DNA of 64,000 nt from Lucifuga dentata. Lineage: Eukaryota > Chordata > Actinopteri > Ophidiiformes > Bythitidae. The notes beneath the pieces are model-generated. The model was given only the letters and a program-made list of their open reading frames with translations. It was not told where the DNA came from and did no database searches. The translations under genes and the position numbers were made by a program. Every line of letters begins with the position of its first letter. Within the stretch, counting starts at the first letter, position 1. The stretch is taken from NCBI GenBank assembly GCA_014773175.1, contig VXCM01002565.1, positions 10,115-74,114 of the forward strand, written 5' to 3'. This document shows positions 11,391 to 25,986 of the stretch, one piece after another.

Positions 11391-14300
11391 CTGAAACAGA
11401 AGCATACATTACAGTTTCCCATTAAATCCTGTTGCAGAAATTTAGGTATACTCGTTGATCAGCACTTAAACTTTGAACAGCACATTAAGGCTTTGTCACA
11501 AAACTGTTTTTACCACCTTCGTAACATCTCTAAGTTACGATCTGTTGTTCTGCACAGTGTTTTTGAGACCGTCAGGTTGGACTATTGTAACTCTCTGTTC
11601 ACGTCGTAACAAATCTCTTTTGGGCAAACTGCAGCTTGTACAGAATGCTGCTGCAAGACTGTTATGCTGGACTAACCGCAGAACTCCCATCTCTCATGTT
11701 CCAGCCTCCTTACACTGGCTACCTATGAAATACAGAATTGATTTCTAAATTTTATTATTTACATATAAGGCTCTTCACAATCAGGCTCCGGCTTATATAT
11801 CTGAACTTTTGATGCCATACTCGACCAGAAGGACTCTTAGATCCTCTGATCAGGGGCTTCTCACTGTCCCTCATCAAAGTTAAAGATGAGGGGTGATTGT
11901 ACCTTTGCTGTAGTGGCCTCCAGGCTCTGGAATAGCTTCCCCAACGATATAAGACTGGCAGAAACTGTGGACTCTTTTAAGCAGCTTCTTAAAACATTTT
12001 TATACAGATAGGCTTTTAAATGATTTGGTTTGTATTTTGTTTGTCTGTTTTGGCTATGTGTTTGTTTTAATTTTCTTTTATTGTGAAGCACTTTGTGAGT
12101 TTCAGTCTTGATAGGTGCTATATAAATAAACTTTACCTTACCTTATCTTACCTTACGTTTCTGTCACAGTTAAAGTAATACTCATTTCGTTCAATTCATC
12201 AGTTTTAACAAAAAAGCACGTTATATCAACATTTCACTTGGAATAGCATGACAGTTTATGCCATGATTGGTTCAGGGTGACCTCATGTTCAATATCTTAC
12301 TAATCATGATGCTTGTCAGTTTTGTTGTGCTCACATGTCCATAACAACCATAAGCCCAGACAAAATTGAGGCAAATTCTATATTTTTGCCTACTTACATT
12401 CATCGATTAAAATACTTCTAAACAAGTCAGTGTAGTTAGTTGTAAAAACATTTGTGTCTTTCCTACCACACTTTTTCAAGAACTTGGGAATAGAGGTCTT
12501 CACAGGTCTGCTTGGTGCTTGGAAACTGTGTGTAAATATGTCTTATAGCCAAATGGATTTGAATGGATTCCTTATCAGCTCTGATCACATTGTGTGTCTT
12601 AATCACCACAGGATAAAATGTGCCTTTTGAGACGAGACAGATTTGAAGTGCACAGAAAAATGGAGGAGAAATGCTGCTTGTTAATTGATGCTGCTGTTCA
12701 CGTCTGTTCAGGCCGACCACTTCTTGGGTCTGCCTGTCTTCATGTCCAGTTTCAGGTTGAGTCCTGAAGACCTCTGGTCAGAAAACTTTTCAGGAAAATC
12801 CTTTTATTTCACACCAAGGAACTATGGGTTCTACTTCAGGGTAGGTACTCTCCTGTAGTTCAGGAACTGCTGGGTGGAGTTCACAAGAATTAATCACTGA
12901 CTGATTACAGACAAAAACTTCCCCAAGCTCACATAGGCAGACAACCTCCATTTTTAAATACTCGTGTTTCGCTCATTTTTGTACACAGCTTGGTATTGAG
13001 ACTTTTGAAGATGAGTGGAAAACTATACAAAACTATGGACTGAGAAGGGGGCACAAGCTCTGTAATGTATTTATGCAGATGAGGAGATCCAGCGAAACTT
13101 TGAGTTTTCCACTCAAAATGAAAAAGTATCTTAAAAGATCTCGCTACTTTATTGGAAATCAAAATTACTTATAATGCAAAAATCAAAGATCACAGTCACT
13201 GAAGCTGCTGTTCATGGTACTTGAAGTGTGGTGCGACACAGGAAAGGAACTCGACGAAGGAAGTATGTAGTTCCTACTCTGGAAAGTTTCAGGTGAAGTA
13301 GTTCCTAATTTAGTTCCAAACCTTAGGTGAAAAATCTAATATTCTGTATGTATTTTTAGGTGTGTTAATACACTGGACAAAGAAAACTCAACAGTAGTTT
13401 AAAGGACCACACAGGCCATTTTGCATGTTTGAGCCTAATATATTCAATTTTCATACACGGAACATTACTGACAATCATTTNCCATTTTGCATGTTTGAGC
13501 CTAATATATTCAATTTTCATACACGGAACATTACTGACAATCATTTCACAAAACATACTACTGGAACGGTGAATTAAAAGAAAATTTTTCCTACCTTCCA
13601 GACTGTCATTGATTTCAGTTCATTCTGGGATGCTATTAAAATCAACTTGTTGATACTTGAAATATTCTTGGGATAGGTAATCCATCATCATGAACAAGNA
13701 TTAAAATCAACTTGTTGATACTTGAAATATTCTTGGGATAGGTAATCCATCATCATGAACAAGACGTATATTCAGGTTTTTTTCAAAGTTCCGTAATTTT
13801 AGCGTTTAAGCGCAATAAAAAGCAGTGACCGAATGTATGTCTCCACCGGGGAATATAGTCCCAAAAGAAGACCTGCATTTATCAAAAAATTTAAGCAACC
13901 GTGACTTCATAAGCTGCATAACTATTAGCAGGCGAAACATCGATTTTTAAGGTGGGTGTCTTGCTTGAATATTTGATTTTGAAATTAAGAGATTTTGCAA
14001 AATATCAGGAAAGCTGAAATACAGTTTTATCCTCTGTGAAATGATTGTCAGTAACATATGACAATTGAATATATTAAGCTCAAACATGCAAACTAGCCGG
14101 TATGGTCCTTGTCCTTTAAAAGTGAAATATAACTTTATAAATACAAATACAAATCCATCCAAATCTACACACAAACTAAACCAATTATCAAATACTTTCA
14201 AATGTTCCCAACCACACATAAAGCATCAGTGACACACTGCAGCCCTCAGTATCCACACTACTAAGTCACATTATTCTGCTAACCAGGCAGCATGGAACTG

Positions 14301-15424
14301 AGCTTAGCCAACATCTTCACTAAGGACAGTGACATTAAGTCCACAAACATAGATGAGACACACGCACACACACGCACAAAAACTGTAAGAGTATACTTAT
14401 ACGAAAAAAGGAAAACCATCTCAGAAATCTGTGCAAAGCTGAAGGCAACTCTTGGAGGTTTTAACATAAGATTACAGCCATATCAAACGGCGTGCCCTCT
14501 CTAATGTTATGCCAACCTGCTTAGATGCACTATTAGCTTCTCCTGTGCAGCAACACATGGGGAGCGGGGAAAAGGATCATGTTGGGAGCAGAGGAATGCC
14601 GACAGAATCAGACATTGTGACAGAAGCTTTTGGATTTTGGCAATGATCTGGAAAAAATAACTGGAAGATATTGGCCAATGGTGCAAATTTTCTGCATCAT
14701 ATCACAGCTTTTTGTAATGGTGAATTCCTTATTTATTATTTGAGAGACACTGAGGAAAACATTCTGTCACTTAACTGAAGGAATCCTAAGTGAATTTATT
14801 GCACAAAGTGATCAAAAGTAAAATATTTTGTAGAAAATAATCAAGCATGAAACAGGATATTGATTTTCTGACTTTTATTTTTTAATAATTTGTCCTTGTT
14901 TGCTCTTTTCTGTACATCAGAGGGTTTTTTTCTGGCTGTGTGTGGTCTCAATGAAGGAGGATCTGGACAACCTTGGAGTCGGAAGTCAGTGAATAAGAGA
15001 AAGAGAGAATCAGACAGGGAAGGTACAAAGTGCAAACAGAAGATGGAGACAGAAGTGAAGTGGAAAGTCAGAGGATGTGCAAAACATAAGACTAGGCTAA
15101 GTTTAAATTCCTTGATTGCTATATTCATCTTTACAAGCAACCAATTATAAGAAGTGTAAGAGTCGGCCTGAGGCTGCAATATTCCTGTGATGCCAGAATG
15201 ACTGTAGAAGACAGAAGTGCCTGTAAAAGAACTGAAACAAGAGCTATGGTGGAGAGAAGAGCATTTACAGTGATTAGAGGAAATATGGTTTGATTCAGTG
15301 GGGAACATTAGTGGAAGATGTAGAGTTAACCTGCTGTTCTGCCTAGATGTGTTCTACCACGAGGGAATCAGTAGGTGTTCTTTAAAAGAAATTCAATTTT
15401 CAACATTATCTCTATATGACAGAA

Positions 15425-15489
<65 letters not shown>

Positions 15490-15575
15490 GACAGAGCCAG
15501 CATTTCATTTCCTACAGGTGAATACATCAGAATAAATCTTACTTTGATTTTCAACCACAATTCTGGCCGCAAGGT

Positions 15576-15644
<69 letters not shown>

Positions 15645-18600
15645 CTCAGTCACCAAGCCTAGTGGTAAGCAACAATACTGCATTTTAATTGTGGCCAGAA
15701 ATAACATTTCCTGTGGACAAAACCAGTGCATGTCTGAGTCAGAAGCCAAATTATAGCAACCGTAACCATACAAAAATCAGAATAATAAACACAATTGGCA
15801 GACCGTATGTCCAATCACAGGGCCAGATGATTTGGGTTTTATGCACATTCTGGTACTTGGTTGGCTCTGTTAAACCTGACATTTATATAGCAGCAGCTCA
15901 AACCTGACCTGGCTCTACTTTTCTCTCTTTCCTCCTTTTACCTCCCTTTTCTCTCAGCAGTTTGTCTACAGTCTGCTGTCTTCCTCTCCTCTCATGCTAA
16001 TTATCAAAATGAATGGGCTAACATAAAGACCACAATTATAGCTAAGGAGCTTTCTCTCTCTAAAGACATTTCTATCATTTTTTTTTTCTACAACTACATT
16101 GAATCTTTGACTATACTGGCTCAGACGTGACAGACATTGCTGACTGCAGTAAGGCACTAAGGCTGAAGTGAAGTGTTTCTGTGTTTGTGTGGTCAGTGAG
16201 ACACTAAGAGGGTCCAGATGACCACAGGCTGTCTGCAGCGCTGTGTTCAGTCAGGCTGACCAGAGCAGACCAGGGCCAATTAGCCTGCAGCTCTCCGATT
16301 CACATCACATCATCATCACAACAAACCTAACTCACTCCTTCAATGACATTTTCCATGCAGGAGATGGAAGAGAAAAGCTCCTACAATGAACTTCAATGGC
16401 AACTTTTACAGCAGCATTGTAGTATGTAGTGTGTGCATAGACTATTTCACATAAGCAGAAGATTCAGGTTCAAGCTCATGTGTTGGTTCACATCTGCCAA
16501 GCTGAAGTGTCCTTGGGCAACTGCAAACAGTCCCAACTCAATTCTGTGCTCTAACCTCTATATAGTATTATAATAACAATTCCATATGGCTGCTATAATG
16601 TACAGACTCACTGTTGGTAGATACGGCTGTAGTACATTAAGGTGGCTTGACTTAGGATGTTATGTTAGACTGGAGCACCTGCTCTTGTCCTCTATAGCCC
16701 AGCTGCTTATTTCCTGCTGAGCAGTGACAGTACATAGTTTGTGTTTGAGCCCAACTGGCTGCTAGGCCCAGAATAAAAGTTTTCTTTTTTCCCCAGAGGA
16801 CAGCAAGTTGGCTGGAAATCAGACAATTTTGTGCTACTAGATACTGTCCTGATTTAGTTTCCCAGTAATGTATTTGCACTTCTTGTTTTACTAAGGAGAT
16901 CTTTGCTAACTTAACGTATTCTGGGTTTCAGCCCAGGCCTGCACTCAATCTGTTCCTTCCATTTGTCCAGACAGATTAATCATTAGATCATTTCTGACAT
17001 TAGCTAACACCGTATTTTATAAGGGGGTATAAGTCTTGGAACAAAATTCCACTTTGTTCAACACAGGTCATATTGTCTTGCGGTTATGAACATAGCCGTA
17101 GATTTAGGTATGAACAGTAGGACATGTCCCAGTGTCAACGTGCTGCTGAATTTACCAATATTTTTATAGGATAAAGTTTGTTTTACATTCAACATTCATC
17201 AGATATTCGCTACTTCAAACCATTAAACAGCTATGACAGGATAAAGGAATAATTAACACATTTTTGCCGCGTATTTAATAAGAATGCGTGATCACTACAG
17301 CTTTGTAAGAGGAAGCACATCCCACATAGTTAGGGACCATTGAGAAAGTGAAGTCTTAAAAAACGTGTTTAAAAAAGCAGAAATCTACATATAATTAAAA
17401 TACTTTCACTTGTTAGCATATAGCCTTTTTTAATTTGACAAGGACTACCCCACCAATATATTACAAGAGCTCCTTTCCCATTTATATAAACCCATCAGGC
17501 AGTATTGCTGCTCATAAATCTATATATGTTTTTTGCTTATAAATCAATATCACTTCTGTGCCATTTATATTATATAACTTCTTATATTACCTTAACTGAA
17601 GCGGATGAATGGGAAAAGGGCGCATGTAGTTGTTCAGGTGGGTCGAGACATATAGTAATAGCAACTGAAAGCAATTTTGTAACCTGTGATTCTGCAAGTC
17701 TTTCCTCTCCTTCAGTTTCCTGCTAATAAACTGATCCATTCACCACAGAGCCACAGCAACACCCAAACATTAATCTTTCTTTAAATCATCATTCATACAG
17801 TTCATGTCCTCTTTAGTATTATTAACTGGAGGTTTGAGCTTTTGTTAAAATGCTGCAATAGTGGGAGTTCAGTATGGATGCTCACCTCCATCACACACCA
17901 GTTCATCATTGTGTTACCTGCAGGAAACACGATCACGCAGTTGATCGGGAGAGCAGACTGGAGGAAAAGCAAACAAATAAAAATATCCCTGCCAATGTTA
18001 ACTTCTGTCAAACATTTACTGTACATTAGCTAAGGACTAGCTGAAAACATGACTTGAAATCATCTGACCATCAAAGGCAGCAAAACTGTCTGTTTATAGT
18101 GGATAGTTGTCCAAACCAGTCTGATCATGTCTTGAGTTTGTGTGGCCTGCTTCAAATTCCCTCAAGTAAAATGTTAATAACCAATGATGTAGGTTTGGTT
18201 TTAACTTTGCAGTTTCCAAGAAACATCAAGAGTTTTGACTTTAACACAAACCACAAGACATCATTACTTGTTTTCTTCTGCCTGTGTAAGGTGCACCTTG
18301 GAGCTCCTTTTGCTTTCACGCATACAAAGCACACCCACTCCAACTCTATGAATACACTCTAGCCAGGCATGAATACCTGGAGGGAGGTCAGGCTGTTGCG
18401 CACAGTTTTGCATACTCACATCAGCAAGCTGCCCCGTGCACCAGTCTTCCTCTGGTGACCACAGAGAGATCCATTGGAGCAGCAGCTGCAGGTTGACCAC
18501 CAAAGAATGTTTCTCCCAAAACGTTCTGTGCTGATCCATGAACATAAACCAATCAATTTGCAGTCAGAAATTTACTTCCTAAGCCTATGAGCTTAATTTA

Positions 18601-19856
18601 CAAAATTAATCACTGAAAAACTAGTTTCACACACAGGTGTGTTGAAAACAGAAACAAGCTGTTACCTATTGTAAGGTGTGTGATAAATCTCTCTTTGTGC
18701 ACCCAACCACTACTGCCACGACCACCACTTTGCTGTGCTCTATCACATGAATAAGATGATGCTGCTAATCTCTCTCCCACACATTTTTCTCTGACTTTGG
18801 GACAACAACCAGAGACTGGATTCTCTATCCAGGCTGCACTTTGGCACACACATGCGGACAAATACTTGCACACACAAACAAACACACAAACAAAGAGATA
18901 TTACAGGTGAATCCAAAAGACAGAGAAAACAACAGCTCCAATATCCATCATTGTGCTGTGTTTAGCAGGACTGAAGTCAAATTGGTTTCACACAAGTTAT
19001 TTGCATGTATAAATCTGCGCGCATATTAAGCGCTATCTTTCTTTGTGTCTGTCTGCCAGCCTCCATGAAGGTGTATGAATGCCCATCAGTACAAGATTGT
19101 AGACATGCAAATGACATAATTAGCTTTTGTATTGTTGTATGTGGATAGTAAAGTAATTAATGAAGGGGAAAATCTTCATTTCACACTAAATCTGAACCCC
19201 AATCCCCCAAATCCCAGCTCATTTTATGCGTCACCAGATCCCACTTTACTTTGGTCTGTTCTCACACACTAGCAGCTGCTTCTTTTTTCTCAGACACACA
19301 ACATACATACATACATTCATTGGCAAAACAATGTTAACACTCTTACATCTGTGAAACAAACATAATTTTCTTTATGAATGGAGCATTCACACATTTTTCT
19401 TCACATTGTTCAAATGATTCATGACACACTAGAATGCTAAAAGAGGAAATGTTAAACATACTAATGGAAATGACTGAAAGCCAAAACATAAAGACTGCCT
19501 CTGGTGAACAGTTTTAATATGTTTCCTGCCTCCCTAGCTTTCATACATCTTGGCCACTAAATGAAGCTGAACATTTAAAGCAGAAAAAGGAGAAACAGCA
19601 AGAAGAAGTAGGATTTGGAAAAGCACCAGAAATCCCAGTATCCTGTAACAAATCACAAGTCTGTCACTGTATGAGCTACAGTATTTTGTCTCATTTAAGC
19701 CATGGACTGAATTCACAAAACACAGCCCTGTTTGTTCTGTTTCTGTGTGCTTATTTAAATATAAGTGGGTGAATCTGGTATGATGAAGAAAAAAGATGCC
19801 TCTCAGATACCTTTAGGGGTGTATGTGTGTGTGTGTGTGTGTGTGCGCGTGCGTGT

Positions 19857-19908
<52 letters not shown>

Positions 19909-21456
19909 AGAACACAGAGAAAGGGGGAAAGGGAGCCTTGAAAATCTGAAGGGGGCCTAGACTATCCTGTACAATCAATTCCCAGATTGGGAGTAAACCT
20001 GCATATCAGAGAGTAACTAATAGTCCTCTGAAAATGTCTGCCTCCTTCCTCATTCTGTATATAGTGTTTTGATATCCCACTCAGTATCCAGTAACAAAGT
20101 CCATATCCAGTATCAATGTCTTGCATTCATAAAAAGTCAGGCTTCATTCAGTTCACCATTAAAATCATATTCTGCTTTACCAGCAGGGTAATGAGCAGGA
20201 AAACATCAGACTCTGATGTCAATGATGACATGAAAAAATATAAAATATTTTAAACATTTGCAGCTGATTATATGATTAAAATATTTAATAATGGTTGTAA
20301 AAATGTGTTAAATGTGACAGAAATAGACCTTGCTGAATTATTTAAGTCCCATATTTTCCCTCTAGATAAAACAAAGAGTAAAGCCTTAGTAAAGCCTCTA
20401 GGTGCATCTGTTCATCAGTGCAGGCTACATGCTTGTGTATGAGTGTGTTTGTGTGTGTGTGTGCCTGAGCACGTATTCTCTTAAAACATGTTCAGGAGAA
20501 AAACAGCCTTGCAGTATCATCATTTATATAAAGAACCATCGATTCCCCAAAGCCATGTTTGTAATTACAGCCAACATGACATGGGGAGCAGGGGAGTGGA
20601 GGTGGAGAGACAAAGAAAGAGAAGGTGAGGAGGGGAAAAAGTAGAGCAAGGTAGCACCCAAAGGTGTCACATAGAAGTTAATTCTGTTTTTTTGCCACCA
20701 TGTCACTGGACCACAACAGTGCATGTGTGTGCGTGTGTGTGTGCAACAACAAAATGGAGAGAAAAAGTGAAAAAAGAGAGCATGGGTGACAGACTGAGGC
20801 AATTGTGCTTTGACTAATGTTGCATTCAGTCTCCTGTGAAACACTCAGAGCCTGTTACTTGAGCAGGGACAGGGTCCAAATCCAGCAGAAAATCACTCCG
20901 GCATCACAGGATCTCCCAGGAACTCCAAATCGTTGCTGTGCCCTCCTCCTTTCGTACCCTCCCTTGTACACGAGCCGACAAATTGTTCCCTCAAAANCGT
21001 TGCTGTGCCCTCCTCCTTTCGTACCCTCCCTTGTACACGAGCCGACAAATTGTTCCCTCAAAAGAAGAACGCTGGCTGGAGATGAAGTGGAACAATTAAT
21101 TTCACGCTTGTCCTCCCTGCCTCAAAAGCATGTTGGTCTGAGTCCCATATCTGGTGGCACAGGGACACTCCCAGAAGATTGTAAAACACACACACACACG
21201 CACAGAGGCAAATTGTAAATTGCATGCTTACTGTTAATACTAATCACATGGACATAAAAACAAGACATCTATCATCACAAACAAACCTCAGATCTTATAA
21301 ACTCTTCTCGCCTGACTGGCCACACTCTCATCGCTGCTCCATTCACCATCAGACATGCTATCAATGAGGCTGAATATAGTATTGATCATAATGTGGAGGC
21401 ATCTCTATGTAAGATCAATGCACTGGAAATGGATGGGGTGGGTTGTGAGCACACAT

Positions 21457-21500
<44 letters not shown>

Positions 21501-23031
21501 CAATGATAAACTACTCAGTCACATGGTGAAAGAAGGATACTGATGGGGAAAATACTGCAATGGCAATAGTTCCACTGCGGTCAGTCATGGACCCTAAACA
21601 TCCAACAAATGGTCAGACAGACAGCCAGAGAGGTAAAGAGCAAGGAGAAGGCCACATGACACTGTGACTGTTGGAAATAACGACACGACTGGCTATTTTG
21701 ACGTCATTGTGGTTGGCAGACGATATGACTGATCAGCAACGGGGATCATAAATTACAAAGTTTGTGATTGTCTGGTCTCCAAACTATGTTTAGTCACGAA
21801 AACACAAGCAAGAAGTAACACAGAACATGGCACAATACCAGAAGTGAGACGTGGATTGAATTCTTCCAAAAACGGATATCCACAAGATGCTAGTGATCTA
21901 CAGGAAGTTGTTTATGCTCTGAGTCGAAGCAAAAAATCAGGGAAGAAAATGAAAAGAAAGCAGAGCCATGTTTGCTAATGTTTTGTTGCAGGTGTAACAT
22001 CCTCCCTCTTGTTTCCTTTCACTCCTCATTGGCTACAGATTGTCGCTGCTCTCATTACTGGTCACAACACATTTCACGCTACAGGATTTGGACGCAGCAA
22101 CAGGTCCAGATATTTAGCCTGCAAATTATCCACAAATCTCAGCTTGCGTCTCTGAACAATTCACACATCATGATTATCAATCATCACCATCATGGGAGCC
22201 CTAATTTGGTCTGATGTGAGGCTTTTGTCAGCAATATCAAAAACCTTACTGAGTCGAAAACGAGTGCAAAATTTATGTCACGGCTGCCTGGTCTGAATTT
22301 CTCTTTTATAAAACAAATAGATCCAAATGTCACTTCTGCATAGCTGAATCACATCTAAAGGCGTTATTAAGCACCTGATGAAGAAACACATGATCACATA
22401 ACACGTACAGGTACATATTCGGAATCACCCTTTGCTTGTCAGAGTAGTTAATGACTATTATAGTTATATATTATATTCATTATTGAATAAAAAGAAAGAT
22501 CAACTGATATTCTGCATTGGGCTTAATAATGATGTTCTAAAGCTTGGCATGATTTAGCCTGAGTGATTAATGCTCTGTAACATAAGTCTAGACAGACAAC
22601 CACAGCCAGATGATGTTGCTACAAGCCTTTTATAAAATAATCACTGTTACAAGTTGGTTTCTTATTTTCAGTCTGTTAAATGTGTTTGACTCAAAGAAGG
22701 GTCAAAATCATAACTGGCTGTTGAAAATAATAATTACTTCTTATATGGAGCTTAGTAGGGAGTCATCCACTGAAATAATTTTTTTTTAATGTTAGGAGGG
22801 GTTCAGATTACTAAAGTTTACCCAACTATAAAAAATTTGGATGCTTCTGTTTTATATTATGCAACTTTACTACAAAATCACAAAGGAAAAATGTAAATAT
22901 ATAATGTAAAATCTCCACTTTATATCCATCCTACAGTAAAGGCCATGGTGCTCTTTTCATTTCAGCATAACTGAAACCACTTACACACCTCACCATTTAA
23001 CTCCTCATCACACTTCATCCACCCTCACATC

Positions 23032-23074
<43 letters not shown>

Positions 23075-23159
23075 TGTGTATGTGTGTGTGTCTTGCCACA
23101 AAGTTTTTAAAGGCTGCCTTAGGGCTACTGAGAGGAACAGTAGAATAACAGCTGTATAT

Positions 23160-23193
<34 letters not shown>

Positions 23194-23382
23194 CCTTATA
23201 GTATCGTGGTGATGCTCAGGAGTGTCTCGGGGTGTGCTGCGTCTGTTGGGTATGCACCATTGCCCAACAAAGAGGTTTCCAAATTCCTGCTCCCCCTAAT
23301 GACCGCCATCTTTCAGTGTCCTCACATGCCATGCCATCATGGTAACACCACCACCCCCCACCCCCATACACGCACGCACACA

Positions 23383-23430
<48 letters not shown>

Positions 23431-25946
23431 AGAGGGATGACGCTGAGATCATCTACCCAAGCGTATTAGTACATCTGAATTCCTAGGAAGTGATGGCAAC
23501 ATCACCCATTCAGAACTCAGCTTAAAAGCCACATACAAGGAGTAATTTCTGAATTTCTGTACCAGTACAGCAGTGCACTTTTTTCCATGTGGCTATAATT
23601 CACTTCACCAAAAACATAATAGCACAAAGAGCAGCAGCAATCTGTTCACATGGAGTTGATTAATAGTCCACAGTCTATCTGTAGCTGCCTGGTTTGAATT
23701 GGTTTCAGCAGAGCTCTGGAAAAAAAAAATAAAAATTCATGCTTAGCAGCATGTACAATGTTGCCTGTTGCTTCCTTGTTCCACTCTATACATTCTCACA
23801 GTCTCAAATTGATTCTAGAAGCAGCCAGCGTGAAAGTGCAAGAAGTGAACAAAACATTGTGCCTGATGTATAAAGGCAACATTCATCCTCACAAGTGGAG
23901 ATTTATTATGCGAAGTTACACTTTTGGATGGCAATTTCATCCGAGTTGGCTTTGAAGTCCTCATCGAGGAATAGCAGAAATAAATGTACTAACTGCAGTG
24001 GAAACATTTATCATTATGAGGTTGAACTGAGCACACAACTGTCATAAACTGTCTCAAAGCATGCATATTAAACTGTCGCTATGTGAAACATAAACTACAT
24101 GAGGTAACACTTCAGCATGGTGTATGACCAATTTAGTCGGAACTCTTTTTTCACCTTGAACATTTCCGTGCCTTCCAGGACATTTTACACAATAGTTCCA
24201 AAGAGATATTAGTTCTGACCTAATAGCATCACAACTCCTACAGATTTTCTGGTGTTGCTGCACATTCATGCAGTGAACATGCAGTTCAAAGCGTGTACAG
24301 GTCACTGGAGTAAAATGCAACTACTGCCATGTTCTTGAAACAACGCTGCGATGCCACATGCGACGTGACGTTTTGTAAAGCTGCCAATGAGGGGAAACAC
24401 CCAGTCAGCAATAACGTTAAAAAATGCTGCGGCATCAGCATATCACAACAGAAACTTCAGAAACACTACAGAACTTTATCTCCCTGTTCTTATCTGACAA
24501 GTGTGTAACCCAGAATGATGTTCTGTCGCTGTTTGTTTGATGATGTTCTTTGCACGTCACTGTTATTCTCAGGTGATGCGCAGGGTTGTTCGCTTGAAAG
24601 AGTTTTGCAATTTTCCTCTGACCCCTGTCATCTACAAAGTGGATTTGCACACAGAAAATCTAGTGACTGAATATTTACTGGCACCAATAATCCTGTCACA
24701 TTCACCCTCATGCTAACATCAAATAAGGAAATCTGCATGCTTTATGTTCTAAATCAAAGGGAATTTATTCAGTGTCTCAAGGAAAGAGCCAGATGAATAA
24801 ACAGGGAAATGTACCTGATGAAGAAAACTTTGAGTGTGCATATGTGTGCGTAGGCGTGTGCGCGCGAGTGTGTAAAACATAAAACTTGGGATGTGCTATA
24901 ATTCACACTATGGCTGAGCAAAGTTTTGATGAAATCATATATTGACAGGCGTGATGTGTAGAACATCATGATGTGACAAAGTGTTTGGCACCAACTGCTA
25001 ACTTGCGATTTCCTTCTGCTGCTGGAATTTTAGAAAAGTGCAACTAGATTTTTTTTTTTTATCAGTTTTTACATCATATATAAACCTCAGATGTCGAAAA
25101 CCTTCAGAACTTCAATATTATATTATGAAAAAAGCCTCGCCTCAAGAACAGTTTGCCTGCGATTCATGTTAATTGCAAAGATAAGTATTAATTCATTCTC
25201 AATAAACCAATTTGAGACAATCATCATGGGGTTTTTTTGTAGTCAGAATCACAAAATGAAAACATTGGTATCACTTATCAGCTTGAGCTAGTTATTTGAA
25301 TTAATACTCTATGGAGCTGAGCTACTAGTTAATACAGAATTTCTACTTCCTTATTTCCATTTACAAGCAACAAAAAGCAGGACACTTTTCATCTCTTGAC
25401 AGCAAATCTGATTGAATAACTCAGTGTTTCTTTTGCTTAACACTGCCAAACTTGTTAGCCTCCTGCACATGCCAACAACATTATAATCAGTGTGACTCAG
25501 CACTGATCAATTGTATTTCGCTGTGTCTAACTGATGGTTTCACTTACTGCTGAGCATTATCCCAGTGTCATCAACACATTAGCCAGCGCAGACTGCAGAC
25601 TGCAAACTGCAAACTGATAAATATTGGCAATACATGACATGTAAAGAAGATACGAAAACTAATATTAAAACAGAATGAAATAAAACGCAATAAAAACCAC
25701 AGCAAAAAACTTAATCATCTAAGGATGATTTTACTGTGCATGTGTTCTGATGTGTATGTTATGCGGAACTCTATGCTTCTACGCTGTGTTAGTGAGTGTG
25801 CGTTCTTGTGTGGGAATATAACAAGTGCAGGTGAAGGTCATCAGGAGGAGGGGCAGCTGTCCCACAGAGCTGGATTTGGCAGCACTCTCTGAGAGAAGTG
25901 TTGTGCAAATGGGGTGCAGTGCAGCTTCCATAAAGTACTGACGACC

Positions 25947-25986
<40 letters not shown>

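Noticed and set aside
11473..11748. 91-codon plus-strand frame as a host gene overlapping cacna2d3
   Set aside because: It is the L2 reverse transcriptase end, with stops and a typical L2 tail downstream.
14841..15308. Minus-strand frame of 155 codons
   Set aside because: Rich in Ser, Phe and His without domain, splice or codon-bias support; the longest chance frame in an AT-rich intron.
18661..18762. A further upstream exon for the candidate nested gene (AG at about 18742, GT at 18664)
   Set aside because: Joining it to 18420-18530 in the matching phase puts a stop in frame either at its own end or before the next donor.
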